Positions 53,239 to 63,825 of a stretch of DNA of 64,000 nucleotides are shown here, one piece after another. The stretch comes from Nelumbo lutea (Eukaryota; Streptophyta; Magnoliopsida; Proteales; Nelumbonaceae), in the NCBI GenBank assembly GCA_022828595.1, contig JAKGHH010000002.1, positions 82,862,076 to 82,926,075 on the forward strand, in the 5' to 3' direction. The position numbers were made by a program, and so were the translations under genes. The notes under the pieces were generated by a model. That model did no database searches. It was not told where the DNA came from and was given only the letters and a program-made list of their open reading frames with translations. Positions within the stretch are counted from its first letter, which is position 1; each line of letters begins with the position of its first letter.

Positions 53239-54457
53239 CACTCAATTCGGCTCTTGATTAACAGATCTGAAATCTTAGAGTCTTTCTCAAGCACTCTAGG
53301 AATTGCAAGAAAGATGAACAATTCGGCCAGACTGAATTAAAGCTACCTGAATTCTTTCTCAAGTAATTCAGGTATTACAAGTTCATGATCTGAAATCATA
53401 GATCTGATTTTATAGAATAGCAGTTCGGGTCTCACTATTTCATGTTCTGAATTTATATATCTGAGATTGCAAAATAGCAATTCAAACCTTGTAAATTCAT
53501 GATCTGAAATTTTAGATCTGAGATTTCAAAATAACAGTTCAGCCAACAGTTCCACAATTAAAATTCCAAGCAAGAAGCTACAAGAATGAATCCAATCTAT
53601 TCGAATGATCTTAGAAAACAAATTACAGAATTGAAATTACATAACTTATTCTTTAATCACAGCAAGAAAAGAAAATTTGATGGAGAAATTACATAGATCT
53701 TGGCTGAATTCGATTACCAAGTTGTGCAGAAATCAAGTGAGAATGAAACCTTGATCTCCAATTGTTTTCTCCCCCTTCGAATTCAGCTTCTTCTTCTCTT
53801 GAAGCTGCTCGTTTCTCCTCTCTTCTCCTTCTCTTGCACCTATCTCTCTCCTCTACTCTCTTAGAATTCGAACTCAAGAACTCAAGGAGAGTTTGAGATC
53901 AAGTGTTGGACCCCTTCTCCCTTCCTAGAGACCTCCTTAAATAGCTCTCCAAGAACTCTCTAGAAGTTGCCGCCCCTAGCCTCTCTTGAACCTTCTAGAG
54001 TTTGCTACCCCTAACTTCTCTTGAACATTCGAGAAGTAGTTACCCCTAGCCTCTTCTTGAATTCTCTAGAAGCTACCACCCCTAGCTTCTTTGGGTTGCA
54101 CATTGGGCTGCTTAGGAGATGCAAATGGGTTGCACATGGACCTCCTCCTTGTTAGGCTGAATAGGCTCCTTGGAAGGCTATGGCTAGGCTCTCTCTTTGG
54201 ACTCTCCCCAAAAGTGTAGCATGGGCTTCATGAGCCAAATGGCCCTCTCTTGACTTCTCAGCTGGGTTCTTGTTCTAGCTGGGCTGGATTTCCTTCAAAT
54301 CAGTTCATTTTTCCTTTGTTTTATGTTGTTTTTCTCCTAAGCTGGTTTCCCTTGAAGATTTCCTGAAATTAGGCTGAATTGGAGAAAACTTAACACAAAT
54401 CAACACAAAAACTAAGCATAAACATTAGAATTGTATGTAAAAATTGTGCACGCATCA
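53239..54457 (-). repeat. Partial LTR, minus strand, beside Gypsy-6
   Basis: On the minus strand it begins TGATGCGTGCACAATTTTTA at 54457, an Athila-like LTR start. AGGTC (54458-54462) would be its target duplication. Its other end is cut by Gypsy-3 at 53239. No internal region or related copy is in the window, so LTR identity rests on the terminal form and on its position inside a gag gene. A minus-strand open frame of 62 codons at 53689-53877 is low-complexity and not credible. Confidence 0.55.
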
Positions 54458-55870
54458 AGGTCCAACAATTTCAGCAGTACTATATGTACCAAGAATATCA
54501 GCACCAGTTCCCATCACTACAGCAGCAACCAATTCCACCTCGGCACACAGGACTGCGCTAGGGCCAGAACCCGAATCGACCTGGAACCAGCTAGAACGTC
54601 AACCAATCCCTTCATCGAGATGAGGGGACCTCGCAAGTATTGATTCCTCCCAGGGGTCAGGTTTCACCCCGTGGGAGGAGAAACAGTCAGCACACTCCTC
54701 CAGTCTCACAAGGAAATTTTAGGAGCAGGTCTGGGATAGCCAGCTCAACAGGGCCATTCCGCCTCGACACTCCTTGTAGGAACATGATGGCTCGCAAGGA
54801 GATAATAACCAGCTCAGAGTTCGGGGTGTGAACTCGAGGTAGGACCCCTACGTCCCTCATGATAGCTAGTGCAACCCCCACAACCAAGAGAACCTAGCAA
54901 GAAGGAACCAGGATCCACCTCTCAATAATGCTGAAATACTAGACCAGACTGAAGTTAGCAGCACCAACGCTGAGCCGGTGAAGAAGCAGTAGTGGCGACG
55001 TCGCAAGACACGCCACCCCTTAGCCAGAAATAGTCCACCGGCGAAGCCAGGCCAGCAAGTAGAGCAAACCAAAGAAAAGGAAGAAGTGAGCTCGGTGGCT
55101 ACGAAGACTGCGCCTCCACTACTTTTCCGGTCATCCCCACTATCTCCTAAGCTCTTGGCAACTCCAATGCCAAAAAATTTCATGGTGCCCCTGTTAGACA
55201 TGTATGACGGGTCATTCGAACCCAATGATCATGTGGATTCTTTCTAGTCTCAGATGCACCTAGCTGGGGCTGATGAATCCTACATGTATGTGGGCTTCTC
55301 CTCTACATTTAGGGTGGTAGTCCAAACTTGGTATCGGAACCTCGCACTGGGCTCCATCAAAAGCTGGTCCCAATTTGCCGACCTGTTTACTGCGCACTTC
55401 ATTATCAATAAGAAGTGCCCGAAGTCGCAAGAAAGCCTTCTGAACGTGGTTCAGAGGGAAGGAGAATCGATCCAAAGCTATATAAAGCGCTTCAACCATA
55501 CTTGCTTGTAGATATTGGGCCCCAATCCAGCGGTGCGACTCACTACGACAAAGAAAGGAATCACCCATAAAGAGTTCAAGTGGCACGTGATAGCTAACAA
55601 ACCGAAAGATATCACTGAATTCCTCAAGTTGGCAGATCTGTTCATCGGTACCGAGGAGGAGATCAACCAAAAGATCGACAATCTACCGTCAGAAAAGAGG
55701 AAGAGAGAGAATGAAGGAATGAGCAATGGTGGGCAGAAAAGAAAGAAAAGCAAGTCCATGAGCAGGGGGAAAGCAAGTCAAGAATCCAGTCCCCCTCACG
55801 CACCCGCAAGTCAGGTTGCCACTCTAGGACCCCACTTGTGGAGAGAACGAGCTATACGCCTTTGAATGCT
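54458..55870 (+). pseudogene. gag: Gypsy-6 gag remnant
   Basis: A Gln/Tyr-rich N-terminal part (YYMYQEYQHQFPSLQQQ) precedes SPKLLATPMPKNFMVPLLDM and the open frame 55254-55511: MHLAGADESYMYVGFSSTFR, VQTWYRNLALGSIKSWSQFA and VVQREGESIQSYIKRFNHTC. A frameshift near 55510 leads to ITHKEFKWHVIANKPKDITE and DLFIGTEEEINQKI. A Lys/Glu-rich linker follows. The same order as in Gypsy-2, in places better preserved. Confidence 0.86.
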
Positions 55871-56843
55871 AAGCGATGAGAGATTTTAACGGCTATTAAG
55901 GATTCCTCCTTCATCAAATGGCCTCCCAGGTTAAGGGGAGACCCGGAAACAAGAAACCCGAATGTCTACTGCCATTTCCACCAAGATCACAAACACAACA
56001 CGAAGAATTGCAGGAATCTTCATGACGAGATCGAGGAACTTATCTGTCGCAGGTACCTGAAGAACTTCATATTGCAAGAAGAGAGGGGACAAGCATACCG
56101 GCAGGCAGATCGATAGGGGGACCAGAGGAGGAATGGCCCAAGGTCAACAGGCAGAATGAGCAACCACCGCAATAGTTTCTAGAGGAAGGACTAGTCCGCA
56201 GGGTAATTAGCATGATCACTAGCGGGTCCATCATCACCGGATATGCATCAGTAGCTGGGAGGACCTCGGTTTGTGAATTGGAGAACAAAAGGAAAAACCC
56301 GCCAAAGCGACCTCAGCTCGAAGAACCGATATACTTCACTGAGGACGATGCGTGCGGGATCCAGTACCCTCATGATGATGCCCTAGTGTTGAAGCTAAGG
56401 ATTAACGACTTCGAGGAAAAACGCATCTTGGTGGACTTAGGCAGCTCAGCAGATATACTCTTCAAGGAGACCTTTGACAAACTATAGTTACAATAGAGCG
56501 ACTTGAAACTGGCAGATACGCCTCTGATAGGGTTCAATGGTGAGGAGGTCAAACCTCTTGGTCGAATAACAGTACCCGTGGAAGCCGGCACGTGGCCAAA
56601 CATCGTGTGATTCGAGTACACGTTCCTGGTAATCACGACTCCCTCCCCCTACAATGCAATAGTAAGTTGGCCTATCACACATGTTTTACGTGCGATAGTA
56701 TCCACTTACTACTTAGCGATGAAATTCCAACTGATTACAGAGTGGGAGTCATGCGAGTTGACCAGCTCGAATCCCGCAAGTGCTACATGGCTACCTTAAA
56801 AGGGAAAGCAAAGCTAGCAGATGATGTCGAGCTTGAGTGACCA
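55871..56843 (+). pseudogene. pol: Gypsy-6 gag end and protease
   Basis: YCHFHQDHKHNTKNCRNLHD (55970-56030) is the CCHC-like knuckle, followed by EIEELICRRYLKNFI. The frame 56212-56487 contains KKRILVDLGSSADILFKETF, so the DLGSS protease site is intact. Stops at 56485 and 56494 follow. TPSPYNAIVSWPITHVLRAI closes the protease. A frameshift near 56740 precedes SRKCYMAT. Confidence 0.85.
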
Positions 56844-57300
56844 GTGGAGTATACCAACGAACGAGCTGCCCCGAAAGAAGAGACGGTCCACATACCAGTC
56901 TTTGTCGTCGAACCAACCAAAACTCTTCAGATCGGTGCCTCGATCAGCGAACCACTTCGAACCCAGCTAGTAAGTTTCTTACTTGAAAATTTAGATATTT
57001 TTGCTTGGTCCGCGGCAGAGATGCCCGTGAGAGATTTAAAAGTTATAACTCACAAACTTAATATTGACCCTTTAGTTAGGCCAGTAAGGCAAAAGAAATG
57101 CAACTTCGCCCCATAACATTGGAGGGTAGTCAATGAAGAGGTTGGGAAGCTCCTCGCTGCAGACTTCATCAGGGAAGTCCATTACCCGAGTTGGGTAGCT
57201 AACCCAATTCTGGTGAAAAAAGCCAATGACAAATGGCCCATGTGCGTTAACTACACCGACCTGAACACGGCCTGCCCGAAAGACTGTTTCCTGTATGAGC
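56844..57300 (+). pseudogene. pol: Gypsy-6 RT N-terminal part
   Basis: LLENLDIFAWSAAEMPVRDL, THKLNIDPLVRPVRQKKCNF, then after a stop EVGKLLAADFIREVHYPSWV, NPILVKKANDKWPMCVNYTD and LNTACPKDCF. At about 57293 the reading passes to YEPRPTVKAQVLADFVAECT, which in relatives is the end of the first RNase H. Palm with YVDD, thumb and most of RNase H are missing. Gypsy-2 has lost the opposite part. Confidence 0.88.
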
Positions 57301-57856
57301 CTCGACCAACAGTCAAAGCTCAGGTCTTGGCCGATTTTGTAGCAGAGTGCACATTCAACACAACGACCCCCGAGTTGATCAAAATTGCTCACATGACGGG
57401 AGCATCAACCAGTGCAGTGCCAGTCCCAATCAGAGTGGAACCGACCTGGGATGAGGAGCCCTAGATCCTCCATGTCGACGACTCATCCAACCAGTAGGGA
57501 AGCGGTGCAGGACTGATATTGTATGGCCCAAGCGAGGTGAAGCTGGAGTACGCTCTCCAGTTCGGATTTGAGGCATCAAATAACGAGGCAGAATATGAAG
57601 CATTGATCGCCGGGCTAACCTTAGCAAGGGAAATGAAAGCAAAGCACCTCGTCATATGCAACGACTCACAACTAGTGGTTAACCAAGTCATTGGTGAGTA
57701 CAAAGCCCGCGACCCCACTATGGTAGCTTACTTGGCCAAAGTCAAAGAGATCCTGTGTAGCTTCGTCTCCTGCTTTATCAGACAAATTCCAAGGTCCAAG
57801 AACGCTAAGGCCAATGCCTTGTCACGACTAGTTAGCACGAGCAGCAACACTATGTG
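57301..57856 (+). pseudogene. pol: Gypsy-6 archaeal-like RNase H
   Basis: ILHVDDSSNQ with a changed HVDGSS motif and a stop at 57493, then SNNEAEYEALIAGLTLAREM, VICNDSQLVVNQVIGEYKAR and IPRSKNAKANALSRLVS. The frame 57519-57857 is open. The fold is the extra RNase H typical of Tat. SDSQ of Gypsy-2 is NDSQ here; the Asp is kept. Confidence 0.86.
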
Positions 57857-58690
57857 AACTGTGTACATAGAAGACTTACCTTGGCCCAGCATTCTCGGGG
57901 GAGCAGAAGAGGTCGCTCCCATGTCACAAGCAGAACCGAGCTGGATCGAACCACTCGTGAGTTATCTGCTACAGGGACCCTACCTACGGAACGCAATGCA
58001 ACTCAGAGGGTAGAGCGCCAGCCAGCCAAGTATGTCCTCATAGATGGATAATTATACAAAAGATCCTTCAAGCTCCCATACCTGCACTGTTTGCGACCCT
58101 TAGAATCTGAGCATGTACTTCGTGACACCCATGAAGGCTTGTATGGTGGACATTTGGGGACAAAGCCCTCGCATAGAAAGTGTTATGGCAAGGCTATTAT
58201 TGGCCCATGATGAAGGCAGATGCATTTGAGCTCGTCAAAAAGCGTGATAGGTGCCAGAGGCATGCCAACATCCACCACCAACCTACTACTGATTTGAAAT
58301 ACCTTACCAACCTGTGGCACTTTGCGTAGTGGGGAATCAACATCCTTGGTCCTTTCCCGCCAGCAACAGGGCAGAGGAGGTTCTTGGTTGTAGCAGTAGA
58401 TTATTTTACAAAGTGGGTGGAAGTCGAACCCTTGGTAACGATCACAACCCACAACATATAGAATTCTTTTGAAAAAGCATAGTATGCCGCTTCAGACTAC
58501 CCCGAGTGCTAATATCCGATAATGGGAAGTAGTTCAAAGATGTTAAGTTTCAAAGTTGGTATGCCAAGATGAGGATTCAACAAAACTTTACCTCGGTGGC
58601 ACACCCCACGCAAACGGGCAACCAGAAGTAACTAACAGGGTGATACTTTGCGGATTGAAAGCTCGTTTAACTAATGAAGCAAGCAGAAGT
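57857..58690 (+). pseudogene. pol: Gypsy-6 integrase remnant, C-terminus missing
   Basis: TVYIEDLPWPSILGGAEEVA opens the linker. H-H-C-C remains are found near 58120-58260 (DTHEGLYGGHLG, RCQRHA). WGINILGPFPPAT has Asn for the first catalytic Asp. LISDNGK and EVTNRVILCGLKARL carry the later motifs. Several frameshifts are present. It ends at about 58690, where a Gypsy-4-like fragment begins. Confidence 0.83.
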
Positions 58691-59035
58691 CACACCAACC
58701 AATCACATTTCTCCATTCTAGGCGCCCAAATCAGCTCCCTCTATTCTGGGTGCCAAAATCTCAGCCCTACATAATATTGGGCACCCTCTCCTTCTCTTTT
58801 CAGCCTTAGGATATCATTAGAACAATCCTAACCCTCCATAAAAATGACTCAAGGGGCCCTTGAGAAGGGGTTGGTCAATTCATCTAGTTCACAAGGCTAA
58901 GGTTTCTTAAGAAGTTCAAGGGTTGTAGAAGGGAAGGACGCCCAGATCTTGTCAGGAGGGGTTCCTGCAAACTGCGCAGCCAATTTGCAACTATCGCCAC
59001 TGGATTTGATCAACCACCCCTTTTTGTCCTATTTT
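58691..59035 (+). repeat. Gypsy-4-like LTR fragment
   Basis: CTGGGTGCCAAAATCTCAGC (58748) matches 42914, and GGCCCTTGAGAAGGGGTTGG to GATTTGATCAACCA (58854-59020) matches 40226-40400 and 46998-47165. It contains the site equivalent to the Gypsy-5 insertion without the insertion (TTAGGATATCATTAG near 58807). Confidence 0.82.
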
Positions 59036-59610
59036 TTTAAAAACAACCAATTTTATTTAAATGTGTACCATAGCATTAATAAAAAGGATTATAACTGATA
59101 AGGGCAACTTTTGGGCCCTAATATCAATAAAAGTAATTCTTTTAATATAATTTCTAAAATAGGTTACATTTTTAAATAATATATCAACTAAGGGTAAAAA
59201 CATTGTTCATCTTCTTACTCCTCCAAACCTATGAATAAAATGATTCAGATTGGCATATGAAGGTGTATGGGTGTAAAATAACAGGATATATAAAAATTCC
59301 TCTTACAAAGAAAATTGAGTTTCGTCCACAAATCTGAATTGCGAAGCGTTGAATTCATGTGCATTCAGATCAGTTTGCGAGACATTTGTTTAATTTTCCT
59401 TAAGAAGATCGATCCCTTGGCATGTTAAGCAAAGGGAGGCGCCACTTGTACTCTTGAGTCTTAGCTTGAGAGAGATAGACAGATAGAGAGACAGGGCGAG
59501 GGCGGAAAAATGATGAGACTACCATGCCCCCAGGTAAGACAAAAGGATGTTCTTGGATTTCCCTAAGGCTGACGGAGTGTTAGAGCCAGAATCCCTCGAC
59601 GGGAGGAGTG
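59036..59610 (+). other. Unassigned DNA, AT-rich then purine-rich
   Basis: 59036-59400 is AT-rich and not recognised. 59466-59508 holds a GAGAGATAGACAGATAGAGA run. ATG ATG at 59512-59517 is followed seven codons later by CAG|GTAAGA (59530-59538), a consensus-like 5' splice site, but no good acceptor at a plausible distance was found. Confidence 0.35.
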
Positions 59611-59988
59611 ATGCTACCCATCTTCCTCGATAATCTCATCAAACACAACCAACAAGATTTGGTGGAAGTGACATCAAAGCTCAAAGACGACTCCATCTTT
59701 GTATGTATTCCCACTCCCACTAAAAGAGGAGAAACCATTTTTCCAACGTAACTTGTCGATTACGTCCAGGATTCGCCTGAAATTCCTGTGGCTAACATCA
59801 CCATCAACACAAGCCTCCACCTGTTGCACCAGTACCCCACCATTTTTCTAACACAATTTGTTGATTACGTTGAGGATTCGCTAGGAATTCCCGTGGCTGA
59901 CATCTCCATTGGCTCAAGCCACCTCTCAATTTTAAGAGCCAACTATTTCAACTCGGGATGCTCAAAAGATCACAACTCAACTTGAATG
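59611..59988 (+). pseudogene. Unknown pseudo-ORF with in-frame 35-codon duplication
   Basis: ATG at 59611 opens 125 codons with one internal stop (TAA, 59749-59751) and a final TGA at 59986. It reads MLPIFLDNLIKHNQQDLVEV, then two tandem copies of a 35-codon unit. The first contains LVDYVQDSPEIPVANITI, the second FVDYVEDSLGIPVADISI. The unit length is exactly 105 bases (59734 and 59839). I do not recognise the family. It is unlike gag or pol, so it may be a host gene piece or an accessory transposon sequence. Confidence 0.4.
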
Positions 59989-60300
59989 GACGAGGTTGAA
60001 TGCTCATCGAACGCTTAGAGCCTTAGGTTCATAAGTAGAACGAGTGATGACAAAGACACCACCAAGCTATGGCCAAAAGTCAAGTCTTGGTTCAAGGCAC
60101 TCGCCATTGTCATTGCCCACGTTTACGGGCCTCAAGCTCAACTTTTCTTTTTTTTTTCCCATAATTGTTGTTGTCATGCTGATTTATGGCACCGATCATG
60201 AATAATGGTGAACTTCTCTTCTATTGGGAGTAGGGACTCAGGGACGGTTGTTTCGGAGGAGTTCATAGTGGGATTTTAGACGCTCTAGCTAGATAGAGAC
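59989..60300 (+). other. Unassigned DNA up to Copia-3
   Basis: No gene recognised. The other two frames have only short readings. It ends in GAGAC (60296-60300), the possible left target duplication of Copia-3, whose partner is outside the window. Confidence 0.4.
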
Positions 60301-60822
60301 TGAAGGGATGAGAGATCCATCATATGGATGGCCGAACCCTACAGAAGGTTCAACGAAATTTCAAAAATTTATCTCTCTCCTGTTTGAGAATCACATTCTC
60401 TATTTTAAAAAACTACATTTTCAATGCTCATTCTTGAACAAAACCAGACCAGATCTGAAACCAAAGGAAAGAGATGGATATACCTGATATGAAGTAGTAG
60501 TAACTCCCAATGAAAGTGTTTACGCCTAAAGAGAAAACCAAAACCCGCTTCCACTAAAGATGACAAAGTGCATAGTGAAATAGGATCAGTAGGACGACTT
60601 TTCAGCAAAAACCGAATTCTTCAGCAAGAATGGAGTAAGGGCTGGTGAGCACGACTTCAGATTGTTTGGTGAGCACGACTTCAGATTATTTCTTTAGCCA
60701 AGAAATAATATCAAAAACTCTTCTTAATCAGTTCCACATGTGAAGATCGAACTAGGTGGGGGTAGCAAGAACAAGGGGAGAATTCTTCAGATTGTTGTAT
60801 GTAAAACTAAGGAATTCACCCC

Positions 60823-60831
60823 CTATTTATA
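60823..60831 (-). promoter_or_regulatory. TATA box of Copia-3 LTR
   Basis: TATAAATAG on the minus strand, followed by GGGG and the AATTC-rich leader seen in Copia-1. Confidence 0.62.
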
Positions 60832-61457
60832 GTCTTCTCTGGATCAGCCTCCTAATCTAATTAGGAGAGAGTTTTTTTATCCAAATATAATATTTGAATC
60901 TAGACTCTTAAATGAATAAGACTTATCTTATCCTTTCAGATAATCCTAAGCAGATTATAAATCAGATCTTGCCTCCTTTTAATTAAACAATTTAACCCCT
61001 GTTTGAATTGGGCTTTAGGCCCATTAAGCCTATGTGCTCACTTACACCTTTAACATGCTGCTCAGGGCTCTCTTTGTATGGTGTGGGACCCTTACATCGA
61101 TCTTCACATCAGCCACATGGGTTCAGCACAGCCTTTGTTACAAGGCCTGGTCGAATTCACTATAGGAGACTGTGAACCCCTGAGTCCATCACCATGGGCT
61201 CTTAATGGGCCCAACATTTACACTAAATGGTCATTGGGGTCCAGCCACCTTATAAAAACCCAATGACTATGGGCATATACAAGATTATTCCATCAGGTAT
61301 TACCCTCAATGGTCTTACACTTAACCTCTCAGCCCTTAATGATCAAACACTAGCTGACAAGAGATGACCTCTCCTTTGGCTATAAGGTACAGTGTTGCAC
61401 TCTCTGCTCATATGGATCCTGGAAATTAAAACTTTTTGCGAACATTTTGAAACCATA

Positions 61458-61477
61458 ATATATATATATATATATAG

Positions 61478-61507
<30 letters not shown>
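61458..61507 (+). repeat. (TA)n and (TG)n microsatellites inside Copia-3 LTR
   Basis: About nine TA units are followed by GATG and about thirteen TG units. The other LTRs of the family have only short TATATA at this place, so the run expanded here. Confidence 0.9.
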
Positions 61508-61511
<4 letters not shown>

Positions 61512-62150
61512 CTCTACATAAATATATTTTGCAAAAACAAATTTCAACGTTTGAAACCAACTACCAGTAGTTTATGCTTCCATAAAAGAGATTGCATCCC
61601 CGATCATTCACTTTTTCTGACAAAGGGACTGATCCTGTCACTATGATCACCCACTCAGATGAATTCTCGGACTGTCCCAACATACCCAGGTTTTGACCCC
61701 CTCTAAGGATCTCATTGATTGGCATATCAAAGATAGCCCAATCTGATACCTAGTAAGGTACCATATTCGAGTCTAAGGGTCAAGTGTAACATTTCAGTTT
61801 TGCCCATCTATCTCTAAGGTCCAAGGCAATACTGGAATTTTGGTCCAGTTCAGGGTTTCAAGAAAACCCACACTACATGCACCTCAGGGCTCACCCTGGC
61901 AGTTGAGACAAGCCACCCCAACCAACTTGGCAGAACATCAAAGTCAGCCTTGGTAGGATAAATCTCCTCAGATCTTTCCAACGGCTGTGAAGATTCTAAA
62001 CTAACATGAGTCTCATAAGTGTCCAGTTTAAGGGTATTACATAGAAACATACCAAAAACACATGAATCAATTATGTATTTTTATTCATTTACAATAAATG
62101 TCATCAAGTACATCAATCTGATTAGAGTTAAGGGCATACACTATTTAACA

Positions 62151-62162
62151 ACTCCCACTTGC
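62151..62162 (-). other. Copia-3 polypurine tract
   Basis: GCAAGTGGGAGT on the minus strand, immediately before the LTR. Confidence 0.8.
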
Positions 62163-62880
62163 ACTTAGGTCCAATCGAGTATAAGCCAGAGTCCCATACT
62201 TTCCACATGTTTCTCAAACACTTTTTGTGGCAGTGGCTTAGTTAATGGGTCTGCTACATTTTACGTTGATGCTACCTCCTGGATCAGGACGTACCCTTTT
62301 CTAACTATCTCCCGCAGTATATGGTACTTCCTCTCGATGTGCTTTGAATTCGAGTAGGTTCATGTCCTTAGCCTAAGCAATGGCTCTAGTGTTATCACAC
62401 AACAACGGAATGGGTAATGTGTTGGATGGAGTTACTCCTAATTCCTAAATGAACTTCTTCATCCAAACGGCTTCCTTGGCAGCTTCGCTTGCGGCAACAT
62501 ATTCGACCTCGGTTGTGGAATCTGCTATGGACCCCAGTTTGCTACTTTTCCAACTAACAGCACATGATCCTATCATAAAGATATAACCAGATGTAGACTT
62601 TCTATCATATGGATCGGATTAGAAATCGACATCTGTATACCCTTGGATCTGTAATGAACTACCTTAAAATATGAGACAAAACTCTTTTGTCCTTCGAAGG
62701 TATTTTAATATGTTTTTCACAGCGGTCCAATGCTCCTGCCCTGGGTTAGATTGGTATCTGCTTACCACACTCACTGCCTGAGAAATGTCTGCTTACCATA
62801 GGGAATCTCTTTCATGCCCTCAATCTCTTTGGGAATCTTAGGAGACATACCCTTGGAGAGAGTGACCCCGTGTCTAAAAG
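62163..62880 (-). pseudogene. pol: Copia-3 RNase H remnant
   Basis: Minus strand gives VFEKHVESMGL near 62210, AKHIERKYHILREI near 62330, [20 protein letters not shown] text near 62490, and [16 protein letters not shown] near 62600. It is better preserved than in Copia-1 and Copia-2, with deletions near 62800. Confidence 0.82.
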
Positions 62881-63825
62881 GAACAATTCCTTTTTTGGAG
62901 TTCTCCATACTCTATCTTTTGACAATCTTGTCAATGTAAGTAGACTGGGATAATCCTAATATCATCTTCGATCTATCTCTATAGAGTCGAAGACCGAATA
63001 TGTAGGAGGCTTCTCCAAGATCTTTCATGGAGAATTGTTGTAAAGCCATACTTTCACCGTAGTTAACATTCCTACATCATTTCCAATGAGTACAATGTCA
63101 TCTACATACAGAACCAAGAACATAATCTTATCTCCCACTGTCTTCCTATAAACACAAAGCTCATCCAGATTTTGCTCAAAGTCAAACTATTTGACGGTAG
63201 AGTCAAACCAGATGCTCCAACTTCTAGAATCTTACTTAAGTCCATATATGGATTGATTGAGTTTACATACCATGTGTTCCTGACCTGTAGCTATGAAGTC
63301 TTGCGATTGCTACATATAGATATTTTCAGTAAGATCTCCATTCAAGAACACGATTTTGACATCCATTTGCCAAATCTTGTAGTCATGGTATGTTGCTACA
63401 GCTAGCAGGATCCTAATGGATTTAAGCATGGCCACGGGCGAAAAAGTTTCCTCATAATCGATTCCCTCTTTCTAAGTGTACCCTTTCGCCACAAAATGAG
63501 CCTTGTAGGTCTCAACTTTACCATTGGGGCCATTCTTCTTCTTATAGATCCATTTGCAACCAATTGTCTTTACCCCAGGGGGTGGATCTACTAGAGTCCA
63601 GACTCCATTGGTCTCCATTAAGTCCATCTCAACTCTCATGGCATCTACCCACTTCAAGGAATCTATATCCAAAATAGCTTCTGAATAAGTCACGGGATCC
63701 TCCTCACTGGTCGTGACTTCCACCAAATAACTTTCTTGGTTATAGCCGTAACGTACTGGAGGCCTGGAAACCCAAGTAGATCTTCTAGGTTGGTTATTTT
63801 TTTGAACTGGTGGGACATCTCCCAC
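62881..63825 (-). pseudogene. pol: Copia-3 reverse transcriptase remnant
   Basis: The frame 63825-63472 reads RSTWVSRPPVRYGYNQESYL, TSEEDPVTYSEAILDIDSLK and ETNGVWTLVDPPPGVKTIGC. After a stop come KEGIDYEETFSPVAMLKSIR, MVCKLNQSIYGLK and FLVLYVDDIVLIGNDVG, with intact YVDD at 63098-63109. A frameshift near 63040 and several stops are present. Confidence 0.9.

Larger units (their letters stand above)
54458..58690 (+). mobile_element. Gypsy-6: Tat-type gag-pol without LTRs
   Basis: Gag, protease, N-terminal RT, archaeal-like RNase H and integrase are colinear with Gypsy-2. Neither LTR is present: the left end is replaced by the partial LTR at 53239-54457, and the right end breaks in integrase at 58690. 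The RT core from just after its N-terminus through the first RNase H is deleted. Confidence 0.88.
60301..62150 (-). repeat. Copia-3 3' LTR
   Basis: Plus coordinates begin TGAAGGGATGAGAG and end CACTATTTAACA, the reverse complement of TGTTAAATAGTG...CCCTTCA. 1850 bases. TATAAATAG at 60823-60831 (minus) places it in the same LTR subgroup as the outer Copia-1 LTRs. Confidence 0.92.

Noticed and set aside
53689..53877. Arg/Glu-rich minus-strand ORF of 62 codons
   Set aside because: Low-complexity and inside a likely LTR; no homologue recognised.
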